From NCBI RefSeq assembly GCF_004798705.1, contig NZ_CP039290.1, positions 2,976,001-3,040,000 on the forward strand: DNA of 64,000 bases, written 5' to 3'. The notes beneath the pieces were generated by a model. The model did not search any database, was not told the origin of the DNA, and saw nothing but the letters and a program-made list of their open reading frames with translations. This stretch comes from Arthrobacter sp. PAMC25564. Its GTDB lineage: Bacteria > Actinomycetota > Actinomycetes > Actinomycetales > Micrococcaceae. Made by a program: the position numbers and the translations under genes. Shown piece by piece: positions 17,220 through 26,745 of the stretch; the first letter of the stretch is position 1; every line of letters starts with the position of its first letter.

Positions 17220-18665
17220 ATGAGATCTACCGCCATCACGCAGCCAGCCGGTGCCGCTGAGGCTCTCAGGCAACCGGGCTCCCTCACCATCTCCGTCATC
17301 GGAACCGGATACCTGGGCGCCACCCATGCCGTTTGCATGACTCTCCTTGGCCATAACGTCATGGGAATCGACGTCGATGAGACCAAGATTGAGGCCCTAT
17401 CGAGGGGCCAGCTGCCGTTTTTCGAACCCGGATTGGCAGAACTCCTCGGGCAGGCACTTCAAACAGGGCGGCTGCGGTTCACCACCGATTTCTCAGCCGC
17501 CGAGGACGCCAACATTCATTTCATCTGCGTTGGAACTCCTCAATCGACCGACTCGGACGCTGCGGATCTTCGCTTCCTCCACGCCGCTGTCCGTCGTCTG
17601 GCCGGCCATCTGCACCACAGGTGCCTTGTGGTGGGCAAGTCCACGGTTCCCGTCGGCACGGCCAGCCGGCTGGCATCCCTTGTCGGCGGTTTATCCCCAG
17701 GGGGCCGGGCTGTGGAACTTGCGTGGAACCCCGAGTTCCTGCGTGAAGGACATGCCGTCGAAGACACGCTCCAGCCCAACCGTCTCGTTTTCGGCGTGGC
17801 CAGCGACTGGGCAAGGGCGCAGCTAAACGCCGTCTACGCCACCCTGATCGAGGCTGGCACCCCCGTGGTCACGACGGACCTGCCCACCGCGGAACTGGTC
17901 AAGTCAGCCGCGAATTCGTTCCTTGCAACGAAAATCTCCTTCATCAATGCCATGGCGGAAATCTGCGAAGCCACCGGCGGGGACGTGAACCTGCTGGCTG
18001 AGGCACTCTCCTACGACAGCAGGATCGGTGGTCAGTTCCTCAAACCAGGGCTCGGTTTCGGCGGTGGTTGCTTGCCCAAGGACATCCGGGCTTTCGCTTA
18101 CCGTGCCCGCGAACTCGGGGTCGGTCAGGCAGTTAGCTTCCTGCGCGAGGTCGATGACATCAACCGGCGGCGCAGGCAGCGGACGGTGGACCTCGTCTCC
18201 GACCTCGCCTATGGCAATCTGGCCGACGTCAAGGTCACTGTCCTTGGCGCCGCGTTCAAACCGGACTCCGACGACATCCGGGACGCCCCTGCCCTGGATG
18301 TCGCGCGCATACTCCACCAAGCCGGGGCGCAGGTGACGGTATACGACCCCCGGGCCATGGACAACGCTCGGAGGAAATACCCGGAGTTGACCTACGCGGC
18401 TAGCACCGAAGCGGCGGTATCGGGCGCAGAGGTCCTCGCGCTCCTGACCGAATGGGAGGTCTTTAAACGCGCCGATCCCGTCGAGCTGGGCCGGCTTGTC
18501 TCACGGCGCAACATCGTGGACGGCCGGCATGCCCTCGACGCCGATGCCTACCGCTCGGCCGGCTGGGACTACCGTGCTTTAGGGATCCCGTCTGCCCTGA
18601 ACTCCCTCACCCTCCTGCCTGCCCAAGCTCCAGTCCCACACCATGACACCGCTCACCGGCGCTAG
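17220..18665 (+). CDS. ugd: UDP-glucose 6-dehydrogenase
   Basis: The start is ATG 17220 after CTAAGGAGAATTCCC (481 residues). It oxidises UDP-glucose to UDP-glucuronate with two NAD+. Seen: Rossmann GTGYLG at residues 28-33, DVDETKI, FICVGTPQ, KSTVPVGT, NPEFLREG, the central helix AELVKSAANSFLATKISFIN, and the catalytic Cys in GFGGGCLPKD (about 284). The C-terminal NAD-contact region GAAFKPDSDDIRDAPAL is intact. UDP-glucuronate is a precursor for acidic polysaccharides, which fits the glycosyltransferase genes starting at 21227. It is separated by 171 bp from the two-component genes. Confidence 0.95.
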   Translation: MRSTAITQPAGAAEALRQPGSLTISVIGTGYLGATHAVCMTLLGHNVMGIDVDETKIEALSRGQLPFFEPGLAELLGQALQTGRLRFTTDFSAAEDANIHFICVGTPQSTDSDAADLRFLHAAVRRLAGHLHHRCLVVGKSTVPVGTASRLASLVGGLSPGGRAVELAWNPEFLREGHAVEDTLQPNRLVFGVASDWARAQLNAVYATLIEAGTPVVTTDLPTAELVKSAANSFLATKISFINAMAEICEATGGDVNLLAEALSYDSRIGGQFLKPGLGFGGGCLPKDIRAFAYRARELGVGQAVSFLREVDDINRRRRQRTVDLVSDLAYGNLADVKVTVLGAAFKPDSDDIRDAPALDVARILHQAGAQVTVYDPRAMDNARRKYPELTYAASTEAAVSGAEVLALLTEWEVFKRADPVELGRLVSRRNIVDGRHALDADAYRSAGWDYRALGIPSALNSLTLLPAQAPVPHHDTAHRR

Positions 18666-18836
18666 GTCCCTTAGGAAGCAGCCTGGACGCCAGCGACCAA
18701 TGATGCCGCTGAGCCACATCCTTTCCTCCCAAGTAGGAGACGCCACAGTTTGGACCAGCCCTGAAGTACCGGAAATAGTGCCAGGAGCACGCAGTGCACC
18801 TGGAGGTACCGAACTTGGCATTACCTTGAGGTCAAC

Positions 18837-19514
18837 GTGATCCGCATACTCGTCGCAGAAGACGAAGAACGCATCTCCCGGTTCATTGAGAAGGGCCTGC
18901 GGGGCGCCGGATTCGTCCCCACGGTGGTCGCTGATGGTGTCACAGCCGTGGACTACGCGTCCAGCGGCCAGTTCGATCTACTGCTGCTGGACGTCGGGCT
19001 CCCCCGCCTTGATGGGTTTGCCGTGCTGACCGTGCTGCGCAAAGGCGGTTTGGACATTCCAGTTATCATCCTCACCGCCCGGGGTTCCGCCGCAGACACC
19101 GTAGCGGGCCTAGAGGGCGGCGCAGACGACTACATAGCCAAGCCATTTCGCTTCGAGGAACTTGTGGCTCGCATCAGGCGCCGCGTTCGCGCCGGGGAAA
19201 ACTACCATCCAACCGAGCACATTATCCGCCACGGCATCCTGGAACTGAACCTGCACACCCATGAGGTGAGTATCGGGGACAAGGCGATTGAACTCTCGGC
19301 CCGCGAGTTCGCGTTGGTCGAAATGTTCCTGCTTCATCCGGGGCAGATTCTGAGCCGGGAACAAATCCTCAGTCACGTGTGGGGCTATGACTTTGACGGG
19401 AAGTCCAATGTGGTGGACGTTTACGTCCGCCAGCTTCGGCAAAAGATTGGCGCGGACCGCATCGTCACCATGCGCGGCGCGGGATACCGGCTTGCCAGGG
19501 AAGGTAACTCGTGA
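18837..19514 (+). CDS. OmpR/PhoB-family response regulator
   Basis: The start is GTG 18837 with TTGAGGTC just before it; 225 residues. The receiver domain has the acidic pocket AEDEE (8-11), phospho-acceptor D52 in LLLLDVGLP, T80 and K102 in IAKPF. The winged-helix output domain covers about 125-222 (ELSAREFALVEMFLLHPGQ, LSREQILSHVWGYDFD, VVDVYVRQLRQKI, TMRGAGYRL). It overlaps the sensor gene by 4 bp. It probably controls the glycan locus around it. Confidence 0.95.
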   Translation: MIRILVAEDEERISRFIEKGLRGAGFVPTVVADGVTAVDYASSGQFDLLLLDVGLPRLDGFAVLTVLRKGGLDIPVIILTARGSAADTVAGLEGGADDYIAKPFRFEELVARIRRRVRAGENYHPTEHIIRHGILELNLHTHEVSIGDKAIELSAREFALVEMFLLHPGQILSREQILSHVWGYDFDGKSNVVDVYVRQLRQKIGADRIVTMRGAGYRLAREGNS

Positions 19515-21076
19515 AATCCGTGCTGCAGCGGCTATTTGGAAACGGCCGCACCGTGCCCGTGATGGCGGCCGTTGCCACGACGGCAGGCGGAGCTCCCCCG
19601 TCCGCGGACTTAGACCCGTCCGGCTGGAGCGCGAAGTTCCATTCGGTGCGTTTCCGGGTGGTGGCCGCCATGCTGGGCATGATGCTCGCAGGGCTGGTGA
19701 GTGCGGGACTGATCGCCTTCATTGTCCAGTTCCAGGACTCCGACGCCCGGGTTGACCAGGCCATCCTGGACAAGGGAAATTCACTGGTCAAGCTGGTAGA
19801 GACCAACAGCGGTGACAGCAGCGATTCCTACAGCAACAAGCTCCGCGACTCCGCCGAGGACATCGCACCGCGCAGCAACGAAGTCATGGCCGCAATCGTG
19901 GACGGGCGCATTGAGTGGATCAAAGAGGGGAACCCTGATGAGCCTCTCCTGGACCAAGCGCTGCAACCGGCCGTCACCCGGCTCCCTAAGCCCTCGGCCG
20001 CAGCCTTCGGCGAGTTCAGCGCCGGCGGCCGTCCGCTCAGGACCGTCGTCCTGCCGGTGAAGGATGCGACGGCTCAAAGCACAGGGACGTATCTGTTGTT
20101 GGGCCGGGACGCCTCCGACCAAAGAGACCACAATCTCGCCTCCGTCCAGACGTACTCCCTGGTAGCGGCCGGCACGCTGCTCGCCGCGGCCCTGATCGGC
20201 GGGCTGGTAGCCGGGCGCCTGCTGGATCCGCTCCGCCGCTTGCGCGAAGCCACCCGGGTGGTCAGCCATGAGGATCTCACCCAGCGGGTGGAAGTGCGCG
20301 ACGGCGAGGACGACGTGACGCTGCTGACGAAGACCTTCAACACCATGCTGGAAAGACTCGATGAGGGCGCCCGGCAGCAGCAACAGTTCCTAGACGACGC
20401 CGGCCACGAGCTGCGAACCCCCCTCACGATTCTCCGGGGGCACCTGGAACTGGTGTCCGTCGACGACCCCGCCGATGTGATCGCCACGAGGGAGGTGCTG
20501 CTCGAAGAGCTGGACCGGATGCAGCGTCTCGTGGATGACCTGCTGGTGCTCGCCAATGCCGGCCACCGCGACTTCATAAGGAAAGCGCCCATCCGGATCC
20601 CCGAATTCCTCCAACAGGTAATGGAGAAAATCCATGTCCTCGCGGACCGTCACTGGCAGATCGATGAAAGCGCCGACTACGTGGTGGAGGCCGACCCCCA
20701 GCGCCTCACCCAGGCTCTCGTCCAGCTGGCCGCCAACGCCGTCAAGTACACCGGGGGCTCCTCCACGATCGCTCTGGGCGGCAGGATCGAAGGTCCGACG
20801 GCGCCGGACGGCACCCCGCTGGCCGGTTCAGACACGCTCGTGCTGTGGGTGCGCGACACGGGTGCCGGCATCGAGGTGAAGGACCAGCAGCGGATCTTTG
20901 AGCGTTTCGGCCGGGTCCGCCCGGGCCGAGGCGAGGAAGGATCCGGCCTCGGACTTGCCATCGTCGCAGCTATCGCCGAAGCCCACGGTGGCACGGCCAG
21001 CGTGGAATCAGCCTATGGCCAGGGATCACGCTTCATGATCCGGGTACCGCTGCAGACCGTGGGCCTCAAGCTCTGA
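19511..21076 (+). CDS. Membrane sensor histidine kinase
   Basis: The start is GTG 19511 inside the regulator stop (521 residues). A cytoplasmic lead of about 40 residues precedes TM1 (VVAAMLGMMLAGLVSAGLI, about 52-72), a periplasmic sensor region of about 140 residues, TM2 (AAGTLLAAALIGGLVAG, about 218-236), then HAMP (LLDPLRRLREATRVV). The H box is DDAGHELRTPLTILRGH with the phospho-accepting His near 301. N box LVQLAANAVKYT, G1 VRDTGAGI and G2 GEEGSGLGLAIV are complete. It pairs with the preceding regulator. The sensor domain has no motif that suggests its signal. Confidence 0.95.
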   Translation: MKSVLQRLFGNGRTVPVMAAVATTAGGAPPSADLDPSGWSAKFHSVRFRVVAAMLGMMLAGLVSAGLIAFIVQFQDSDARVDQAILDKGNSLVKLVETNSGDSSDSYSNKLRDSAEDIAPRSNEVMAAIVDGRIEWIKEGNPDEPLLDQALQPAVTRLPKPSAAAFGEFSAGGRPLRTVVLPVKDATAQSTGTYLLLGRDASDQRDHNLASVQTYSLVAAGTLLAAALIGGLVAGRLLDPLRRLREATRVVSHEDLTQRVEVRDGEDDVTLLTKTFNTMLERLDEGARQQQQFLDDAGHELRTPLTILRGHLELVSVDDPADVIATREVLLEELDRMQRLVDDLLVLANAGHRDFIRKAPIRIPEFLQQVMEKIHVLADRHWQIDESADYVVEADPQRLTQALVQLAANAVKYTGGSSTIALGGRIEGPTAPDGTPLAGSDTLVLWVRDTGAGIEVKDQQRIFERFGRVRPGRGEEGSGLGLAIVAAIAEAHGGTASVESAYGQGSRFMIRVPLQTVGLKL

Positions 21077-21110
21077 ACCGACGGCAGCCCGAGCGCTGTA
21101 CATGAGAAGT

Positions 21111-21189
21111 CCTTAATCTTCCCCTCATCCCTTCCTCACGCTTGCGGGGCAGGCTGGTTCTTGACATCAACCACCGCTGGGAGGGAATA
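21111..21189 (+). promoter_or_regulatory. Promoter with OmpR-type direct repeats before the glycosyltransferase operon
   Basis: The 150-bp gap after the kinase gene holds pyrimidine-rich repeats, CTTCCCCTCAT (21118-21128) and CCTTCCTCACG (21130-21140), offset by about 12 bp, as expected for an OmpR-family dimer. TTGACA (21161-21166) with GGAATA (21184-21189) at 17-bp spacing makes a plausible sigma-70-type promoter. Control by the adjacent regulator is an inference. Confidence 0.4.
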
Positions 21190-21226
21190 CCCCCTGAGTT
21201 GCGGGCCGTGTGTTTGGAGGACCGAA

Positions 21227-22441
21227 ATGGATCCGATGCGAATAGTGCTTTACTCACATGATTCAGTCGGTCTGGGGCATGTGCGCCGGAATTTGGCGCT
21301 GGCGCATGCGCTGAACAATCAACTTCCGGGGCTGACCGGACGTCCCGTCACCGGCATCCTCATCACCGGCACCGCGCATGCGCCCGCGTTCCAGGCGCCG
21401 GACGGCTGGGACTGGGTACTGCTGCCCGGTGTGGGGAAAAGCCCGGAAGGCTATCTGCCGCGAAACCTCGCGATGCCCATGCACGAACTCGTGTCGATGC
21501 GGGCACTGCTGCTCAAAGCCGTCTTGGCCGGGTTCCGCCCGCACCTGGTGATAGTGGACCGCCACGCGACCGGGGTGCACCGCGAACTTGAATCCGCTCT
21601 GCGGCATGCCCGCTCGGGCGCCCCGGTGCGGGTGGTGCTGGGGCTCCGGGAAGTCCTGGACTCCCCCGACGTAGCCTTCAGTGAATGGGCCCGTTTTGGC
21701 GGACCGCGGCTGGTCAAGGCCTTATTCGATGAGATCTGGATCTACGGCGATCCCGCCGTCCACGATCCCGTGGCGGCCGGCGAAATTCCATTCTCCCTTC
21801 GGACGCTTATCCGCTACACCGGTTATCTTGCCGAGGGACGGCCCCCCGGCTCCGGAACCAGTTGCATGCCCGGCTCCTATTGCCTAACGACAGTCGGCGG
21901 CGGCTCAGACGGCCATGCCTTGGCAAGAGTGGCGGTCGCCGCCCACGTGCCGGAGGGCCTGGGACACCTGATCGTGGCGGGGCCCGAGATGCCCGGCGAG
22001 CAGCTCAACGAATTGCGGCAGCTGGCCGGGCCCGGCGTCAAGGTTGTCGCCACGGTGGATGACCTTATTTATCATCTCCGCAACGCGGCGGCCGTCGTTT
22101 CGATGGGCGGCTACAACACGGTGTGCGAGATTATGAGCACGAACGTGCCCGCCCTGATCGTGCCCCGCACCCAGGCTCGGGCTGAGCAGCGCATCCGGGC
22201 CACGTCGCTAGCCAACGCCGGCTATTTGGAACAGCAGGACATCGGGACGCTGACCCCCGACATCTTCGGCGGCTGGCTCGCGGCGCGGGTCGGCACCACG
22301 GTGGATCGCCGTCGCGCGGTCCTCGACGGGCTGATCCGTGTTCCCCAACTGGCGGCCCAGTTGCTCCAGCCGCTGTTCCGTCCGAATGCCAGCGATCCGG
22401 CACTCAGTCCGAAAGAAGGCGCCGCCCGTGTCGCCGTCTGA
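21227..22441 (+). CDS. MurG-like (GT-B) glycosyltransferase
   Basis: I choose ATG 21227 (TTTGGAGGACCGAA before it; 404 residues). The N terminus RIVLYSHDSVGLGHVRRNLALAHAL is typical of the predicted glycosyltransferases resembling MurG/GT28, with a glycine-rich acceptor loop GLGH. The C-terminal nucleotide-sugar site reads VVSMGGYNTVCEIMSTNVPALIVPR followed by RAEQRIRATSL, close to MurG-type donor binding. No membrane segments. It is first in a chain of seven overlapping genes; sugar donor and acceptor are unknown, but ugd upstream makes a uronic acid donor possible. Confidence 0.82.
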   Translation: MDPMRIVLYSHDSVGLGHVRRNLALAHALNNQLPGLTGRPVTGILITGTAHAPAFQAPDGWDWVLLPGVGKSPEGYLPRNLAMPMHELVSMRALLLKAVLAGFRPHLVIVDRHATGVHRELESALRHARSGAPVRVVLGLREVLDSPDVAFSEWARFGGPRLVKALFDEIWIYGDPAVHDPVAAGEIPFSLRTLIRYTGYLAEGRPPGSGTSCMPGSYCLTTVGGGSDGHALARVAVAAHVPEGLGHLIVAGPEMPGEQLNELRQLAGPGVKVVATVDDLIYHLRNAAAVVSMGGYNTVCEIMSTNVPALIVPRTQARAEQRIRATSLANAGYLEQQDIGTLTPDIFGGWLAARVGTTVDRRRAVLDGLIRVPQLAAQLLQPLFRPNASDPALSPKEGAARVAV

Positions 22442-23648
22442 GCCGGGGACTGCCTACGTCCTCAAGATGTACCCGCGGTTCTCCGAGACCTTCATCGTGT
22501 CCGAGATCCTGGCCCGGGAAGCGGCAGGGGACAGGATCGAGATCTTCTCCCTGCTGCCGCCCAACGACCCCCGGTTCCACTCCGAACTCGCAAGGGTCCA
22601 GGCGCCGGTGACCTACATTGACCGGCCGCTGAAGACGTCCGACCTCTGGGAGTGCTTTCATGCGGCCGGAGCGGCCGGGCTCACGGGCGCGCTGGGCAGG
22701 AATTTCGCCGAACTCTCCGCAGCCGCGCCGGACGACGCCGTCCGTGCCATCAACCTGGCCGTTGCCCTGCAGCACCGGAATATCCGGCACATGCACGTCC
22801 ACTTCGCATCGGGAGCCACGAGTGTCGCCCGGCTGGCTTCGGCCATCACGGGTATCCCCTACTCTTTCACCGCTCACGCCGTCGACATCTTCCATGACTC
22901 GGTCAACAGCGAGGACCTCCGGATCAAGCTCGAACAAGCCCACCACGCCGTGACGATCAGTCACTTCAACCTGCGCTACCTGCGCAGGCGCTTCCCGGCC
23001 GCGACGGCCCGGCTCCATTTGGTGCGCAACGGCCTGGACCTGGACCGCTTCCCGTACCGGGATCCACGCCCGCTCGGCACCGCGGTGCGGATCGCCGCCG
23101 TCGGGCGCCTGGTGGAAAAGAAGGGATTCCAGCATCTGCTGCCCGCAGCCGCCGAACTCCTGGATGCGGGCTTCCGCCTGGACCTGCGCATCGCCGGAAC
23201 CGGTGTGCTGGCCGAAGAGCTTGAGGCGACCATCGAACGCCTCGGCCTCGGCGACCACGTCCGGCTGATCGGAGCCCAGACCCAGGACCAGGTCCATGAG
23301 CTGCTCGATGCGTCCGACATCTTCATCGCGCCCTGTGTCGTCGCGGCGGACGGCAACGCGGACGGCATGCCCACGGTCCTCCTGGAAGCAATGGCCGCCG
23401 GAGTTCCCTGCATAAGCACGGCCGTCACCGGGATCCCGGAAGTGGTCCGTAATGGTTCAACCGGGATCCTGGCGCAGCCGGCAAACCCGCACTTCCTGGC
23501 CCGCGCAATCCAGAAGATGAGCTCCCCCGGCACCGACCGGGTCGCAATGACCCGCAACGCACGCGCACTGATCGAGCAGGACTTCGACGTCCGACGCCAA
23601 GCCGAACTCCTTCGATCCCTCGCCCTCGCGGAAAGGAGGGTCGCCTGA
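22428..23648 (+). CDS. GT4-family glycosyltransferase
   Basis: GTG 22428 is the likely start (406 residues, VSPSEPGTAYVLKMYPRFSETF), with AAGAAGG upstream and a 14-bp overlap with the previous gene. The pattern YPRFSETFIVSEI is common at the N terminus of colanic-acid/exopolysaccharide-type GT4 enzymes. The C-terminal GT-B domain has VGRLVEKKGFQHLLPA, GDHVRLIGAQ and the EX7E region GMPTVLLEAMAAGVPCISTAVTGIPE, which binds the nucleotide sugar. A cytoplasmic retaining transferase is expected. Stop and next start overlap (TGATG). Confidence 0.88.
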   Translation: MSPSEPGTAYVLKMYPRFSETFIVSEILAREAAGDRIEIFSLLPPNDPRFHSELARVQAPVTYIDRPLKTSDLWECFHAAGAAGLTGALGRNFAELSAAAPDDAVRAINLAVALQHRNIRHMHVHFASGATSVARLASAITGIPYSFTAHAVDIFHDSVNSEDLRIKLEQAHHAVTISHFNLRYLRRRFPAATARLHLVRNGLDLDRFPYRDPRPLGTAVRIAAVGRLVEKKGFQHLLPAAAELLDAGFRLDLRIAGTGVLAEELEATIERLGLGDHVRLIGAQTQDQVHELLDASDIFIAPCVVAADGNADGMPTVLLEAMAAGVPCISTAVTGIPEVVRNGSTGILAQPANPHFLARAIQKMSSPGTDRVAMTRNARALIEQDFDVRRQAELLRSLALAERRVA

Positions 23649-24820
23649 TGCACGTGGCCTACATTTGCGCGGACCCCGGGGTGCCCGTCTTCGGCACCAA
23701 GGGCTCATCCGTGCATGTCCAGGAAATCGTCCGGGCCTGGCGCGTGGCAGGTGCCAATGTCACGGTCTACTGCTCCCGGCTGGGAACCGACCGCCCCGAC
23801 GACCTTGACGACCTCGACGTCGTCGAAGTCCAGCCGGACAGCGTCCCCGGGCCGGCCCGTGAGCAGGCACTTGAGGACGCCGCACTCGCCCTCGTTGACC
23901 AGGTCCTGCGCCAAGGCTGCGGTCTGGTGTACGAACGCTATTCGCTGTTCAGCCCGGCACTCTCGGTGCTGGCCCGCGTCCTGGACATCCCCTCGGTACT
24001 GGAAGTCAACGCCCCGCTGATCGAGGAACAACAGAAGTATCGCGAACTGCTGGACGTCAGGAAGGCCGAAACGGTCCTTCGGCGCAATGCCGGGACCGCC
24101 GACGTCGTGGCCTGTGTTTCGGAGCCGGTGGTCCGCTGGGTGCACGCCCGGGTACCCAGGGCCCGGACGCTCTTGGCGCCGAACGGCGTCAACACCGAAC
24201 GCATCACGGCGCGCCGCCACGGCCGGAAAAACCCCGACCACCTCACCGTGGCCTTTGTCGGAACGTTGAAGCCCTGGCACGGGGTGCCGGACCTGCTGCA
24301 GGCCGTCGCGTTGGCGAATTCCACCGCCCCCGGTCCGAGCCGTCGGTGGGCGGTACGGATCATCGGCGACGGCCCGGGCCGGATGGAACTGGAACAGCTC
24401 GCCGGCTCGCTGCGGGTTGAGACGGAGTTCATCGGTGCCGTGCGGCCGGCGGACGTGCCGGCCCTGCTGCACGAGTGCGACGCCGCCGCGGCGCCCTATC
24501 CCGCGGAAGAAGAGGGACGGGACGACTATTTTTCGCCGCTGAAAGTCTACGAGTACATGGCCGCCGCGATGCCGATCATCGCGAGCTCCGTGGGCCAGAT
24601 TCCCTCCATCTTGGAAGACCGACGCACGGGCATTTTGGTCCCACCCTCGGAGCCCGCGGCTCTCGCTGCGGCACTTACCCGCGTGGCTGGCGATCCTGCC
24701 CTGCGCGAAGATCTCGGCAGCCGGGCCCGCGAAGAGGCCGAAAAACGCTTCAGTTGGAACGGGGTCCTCTCCCGCATCACGGCGGCGCTCCCAGTCCCGC
24801 GGCAGGCGGCCTGGCCATGA
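23648..24820 (+). CDS. GT4-family glycosyltransferase, second
   Basis: The start is ATG 23648, overlapping the stop before it (390 residues). GT-B architecture: N-terminal GVPVFGTKGSSVHVQEIVRAW, inter-domain VVACVSEPVVRW and LLAPNGVN, then VAFVGTLKPWHGVPDLLQAV, IIGDGPGRMELEQ, and the donor-site region YFSPLKVYEYMAAAMPIIASSVGQIPS, where KVYEYM supplies the first Glu of the EX7E motif. It is not closely similar to the previous GT4 gene, so a different linkage is likely. Coupled by ATGA to the exporter gene. Confidence 0.88.
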   Translation: MHVAYICADPGVPVFGTKGSSVHVQEIVRAWRVAGANVTVYCSRLGTDRPDDLDDLDVVEVQPDSVPGPAREQALEDAALALVDQVLRQGCGLVYERYSLFSPALSVLARVLDIPSVLEVNAPLIEEQQKYRELLDVRKAETVLRRNAGTADVVACVSEPVVRWVHARVPRARTLLAPNGVNTERITARRHGRKNPDHLTVAFVGTLKPWHGVPDLLQAVALANSTAPGPSRRWAVRIIGDGPGRMELEQLAGSLRVETEFIGAVRPADVPALLHECDAAAAPYPAEEEGRDDYFSPLKVYEYMAAAMPIIASSVGQIPSILEDRRTGILVPPSEPAALAAALTRVAGDPALREDLGSRAREEAEKRFSWNGVLSRITAALPVPRQAAWP

Positions 24821-26745
24821 CCGCGCCCAGGCACGTACCCGCCCGAACCCCGAAGGGACTCTGGCGGGGGATGCGCCGCGGCCAGGCTGACAAACCAGTC
24901 TCCGGGCTCCGCCGGACCCTGAGGTGCGTCGGCCCGCATCTGCGCGAGCACCGGTTGCGGATGGTCATCGGATTCGCGGCTCTTGCCGCCGACGTCCTGT
25001 TCCGCCTGCTGGAGCCATGGCCCGTGAAACTGGTGATCGATGCCGTGACACGCTCCCTTGGCGCGACCCTGCGAAGGCCGGGACCCGCACTGGAAGCCAG
25101 TCTGCAGACGCTGCTGCTCTGCGGCGCCGCGATCGTGGTCATCAGCATCCTGCGCGCCATCGCCAACTACTGGTCCGCTATCTCCTTCGCCCTCGTCGGT
25201 TCCCGGGTCGCGGCCGACCTCCGTGCCCGCACGTTCCGCCACGTCCAGGGCCTGTCCATGCGGCACCACACGCGGGCGTCCTCCGGAGACACCGTCCAGC
25301 GGCTCGTCAGTGACGTCTCACGCCTGCAGGACGTCGCCGTTACCGCCGGTCTTCCGATGCTGGGCAACGCTGTCACGCTCGTGGCCATGACCGTCATCAT
25401 GCTGTGGCTTGATCCGATGCTGGCGCTCGTTGTCTTCCTGGCGGCCGGCATTTTCGCCCTCCTGTCGCGTCGGAGTTCGGGCTCGATTACGAAGGCAGCG
25501 GGTAAATCCCGCAAGGGTGAGGGAGCCTTGGCGACCACGGCCGCCCAGACCCTCGGGGCCATGCGCGAAGTGCAGGCCTACGGGCTCGAGGACACCATCA
25601 GCTCCAGCTTCCGGAAGAGCAACGCAGCCACGCTCGGGACCGGCGTCGCCGCACTCCGGCTGGCCGCCGGCCTTGAACGGCGCACCGATGTGCTGATCGG
25701 CTTCGCCACGGCCATCGTCCTGGCGGGTGGAGGCTGGCGCGTACTGGATCACTCGATTACCCCCGGGGACCTGGTCGTTTTCCTCACCTACCTGAAAACC
25801 GGCATGAAGCCGCTGAAGGATCTGGCCAAGCAAACGAGCCGGATCGCGCAGGCCACGGCTTCCGGCGAACGCGTGGCCGACCTACTCGAGGCCGAAACGG
25901 ATCTGCCCGAGCTTCCTAACGCCCGCCCCCTGGAAAGCCGCCACCCGGACGTCGTGTTCGAAGACGTCTCCGCTGGCCACGGCGAGGGCACCACGGTGTT
26001 GCACGCGATCAACCTGACGATTCCGGCCGGGGAACGCCTGGCCATCATCGGCCCCTCCGGTGCCGGAAAATCAACCTTGGCCAGCCTGATCCTGCGCATG
26101 ATCGACCCCGCCACCGGCACGGTCCGGGTGGGAGGCGAGGACCTGAAGGACCTCCAGATCGCGTCGGTGCGCTCCCACGTCTCCATCCTGCTCCAGGACT
26201 CCGTCCTTTTCGGAAACACCGTGCGGGAGAACATCAGGTTCGGTCGCCTGGATGCCTCCGATGAAGAGATCGAACACGCCGCGGCACTGGCCCAGGCGGA
26301 CGACTTTATCCGTGCCCTTCCGGATGGCTACGACACGGTTTTGGGCGAAGCGGCCAAAGATCTCTCGGGCGGGCAGCGGCAGCGGATCGCGATCGCCCGT
26401 GCCATCCTCCGGCAGGCGCCGATCGTCATCCTGGACGAGGCGACCGCGGGATTGGACCCGGCGTCCCGGGAATCGATCCTGGATGCCCTGGAGATCCTGA
26501 CCCGGGGGCGGACCTCGATCACGATCACCCACGATGCTTTCGCCGCCCGCCTCTGCGACCGGGTCATCTGGCTCGAGGACGGTCGCATCCTCGAAGAGGG
26601 CCGTCCGCTGGAGCTGCTGCAGGACCCCGACAGCCGGTTCAGCAGGTGGTTGGGAGATCCGCCCACCATCCGCGCAGCAGAGGACGAAGCGGTGGAGGAG
26701 GACGAACAGCGAGTAGTGCTCCGCGATGTTGAGGTGCCCACTTGA
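24817..26745 (+). CDS. ABC exporter half-transporter (type IV fold TMD + NBD)
   Basis: The start is ATG 24817 overlapping the glycosyltransferase stop (642 residues). Residues about 50-330 hold six membrane helices of the MsbA type (VIGFAALAADVLFRLLEPWPVKLV, NAVTLVAMTVIMLW, ALVVFLAAGIFALL, VLIGFATAIVLAGGGW). The NBD has Walker A GPSGAGKST (about 411-419), Q-loop LLQDSVLFGNTVRENI, signature LSGGQRQRIAIARA (about 515), Walker B IVILDEATAGLDP (about 534-546) and switch His in TITHDAF. It works as a homodimer and is likely to flip or export a glycolipid made by the neighbouring transferases, although MsbA-like exporters also carry drugs or peptides. Confidence 0.92.
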   Translation: MTAPRHVPARTPKGLWRGMRRGQADKPVSGLRRTLRCVGPHLREHRLRMVIGFAALAADVLFRLLEPWPVKLVIDAVTRSLGATLRRPGPALEASLQTLLLCGAAIVVISILRAIANYWSAISFALVGSRVAADLRARTFRHVQGLSMRHHTRASSGDTVQRLVSDVSRLQDVAVTAGLPMLGNAVTLVAMTVIMLWLDPMLALVVFLAAGIFALLSRRSSGSITKAAGKSRKGEGALATTAAQTLGAMREVQAYGLEDTISSSFRKSNAATLGTGVAALRLAAGLERRTDVLIGFATAIVLAGGGWRVLDHSITPGDLVVFLTYLKTGMKPLKDLAKQTSRIAQATASGERVADLLEAETDLPELPNARPLESRHPDVVFEDVSAGHGEGTTVLHAINLTIPAGERLAIIGPSGAGKSTLASLILRMIDPATGTVRVGGEDLKDLQIASVRSHVSILLQDSVLFGNTVRENIRFGRLDASDEEIEHAAALAQADDFIRALPDGYDTVLGEAAKDLSGGQRQRIAIARAILRQAPIVILDEATAGLDPASRESILDALEILTRGRTSITITHDAFAARLCDRVIWLEDGRILEEGRPLELLQDPDSRFSRWLGDPPTIRAAEDEAVEEDEQRVVLRDVEVPT

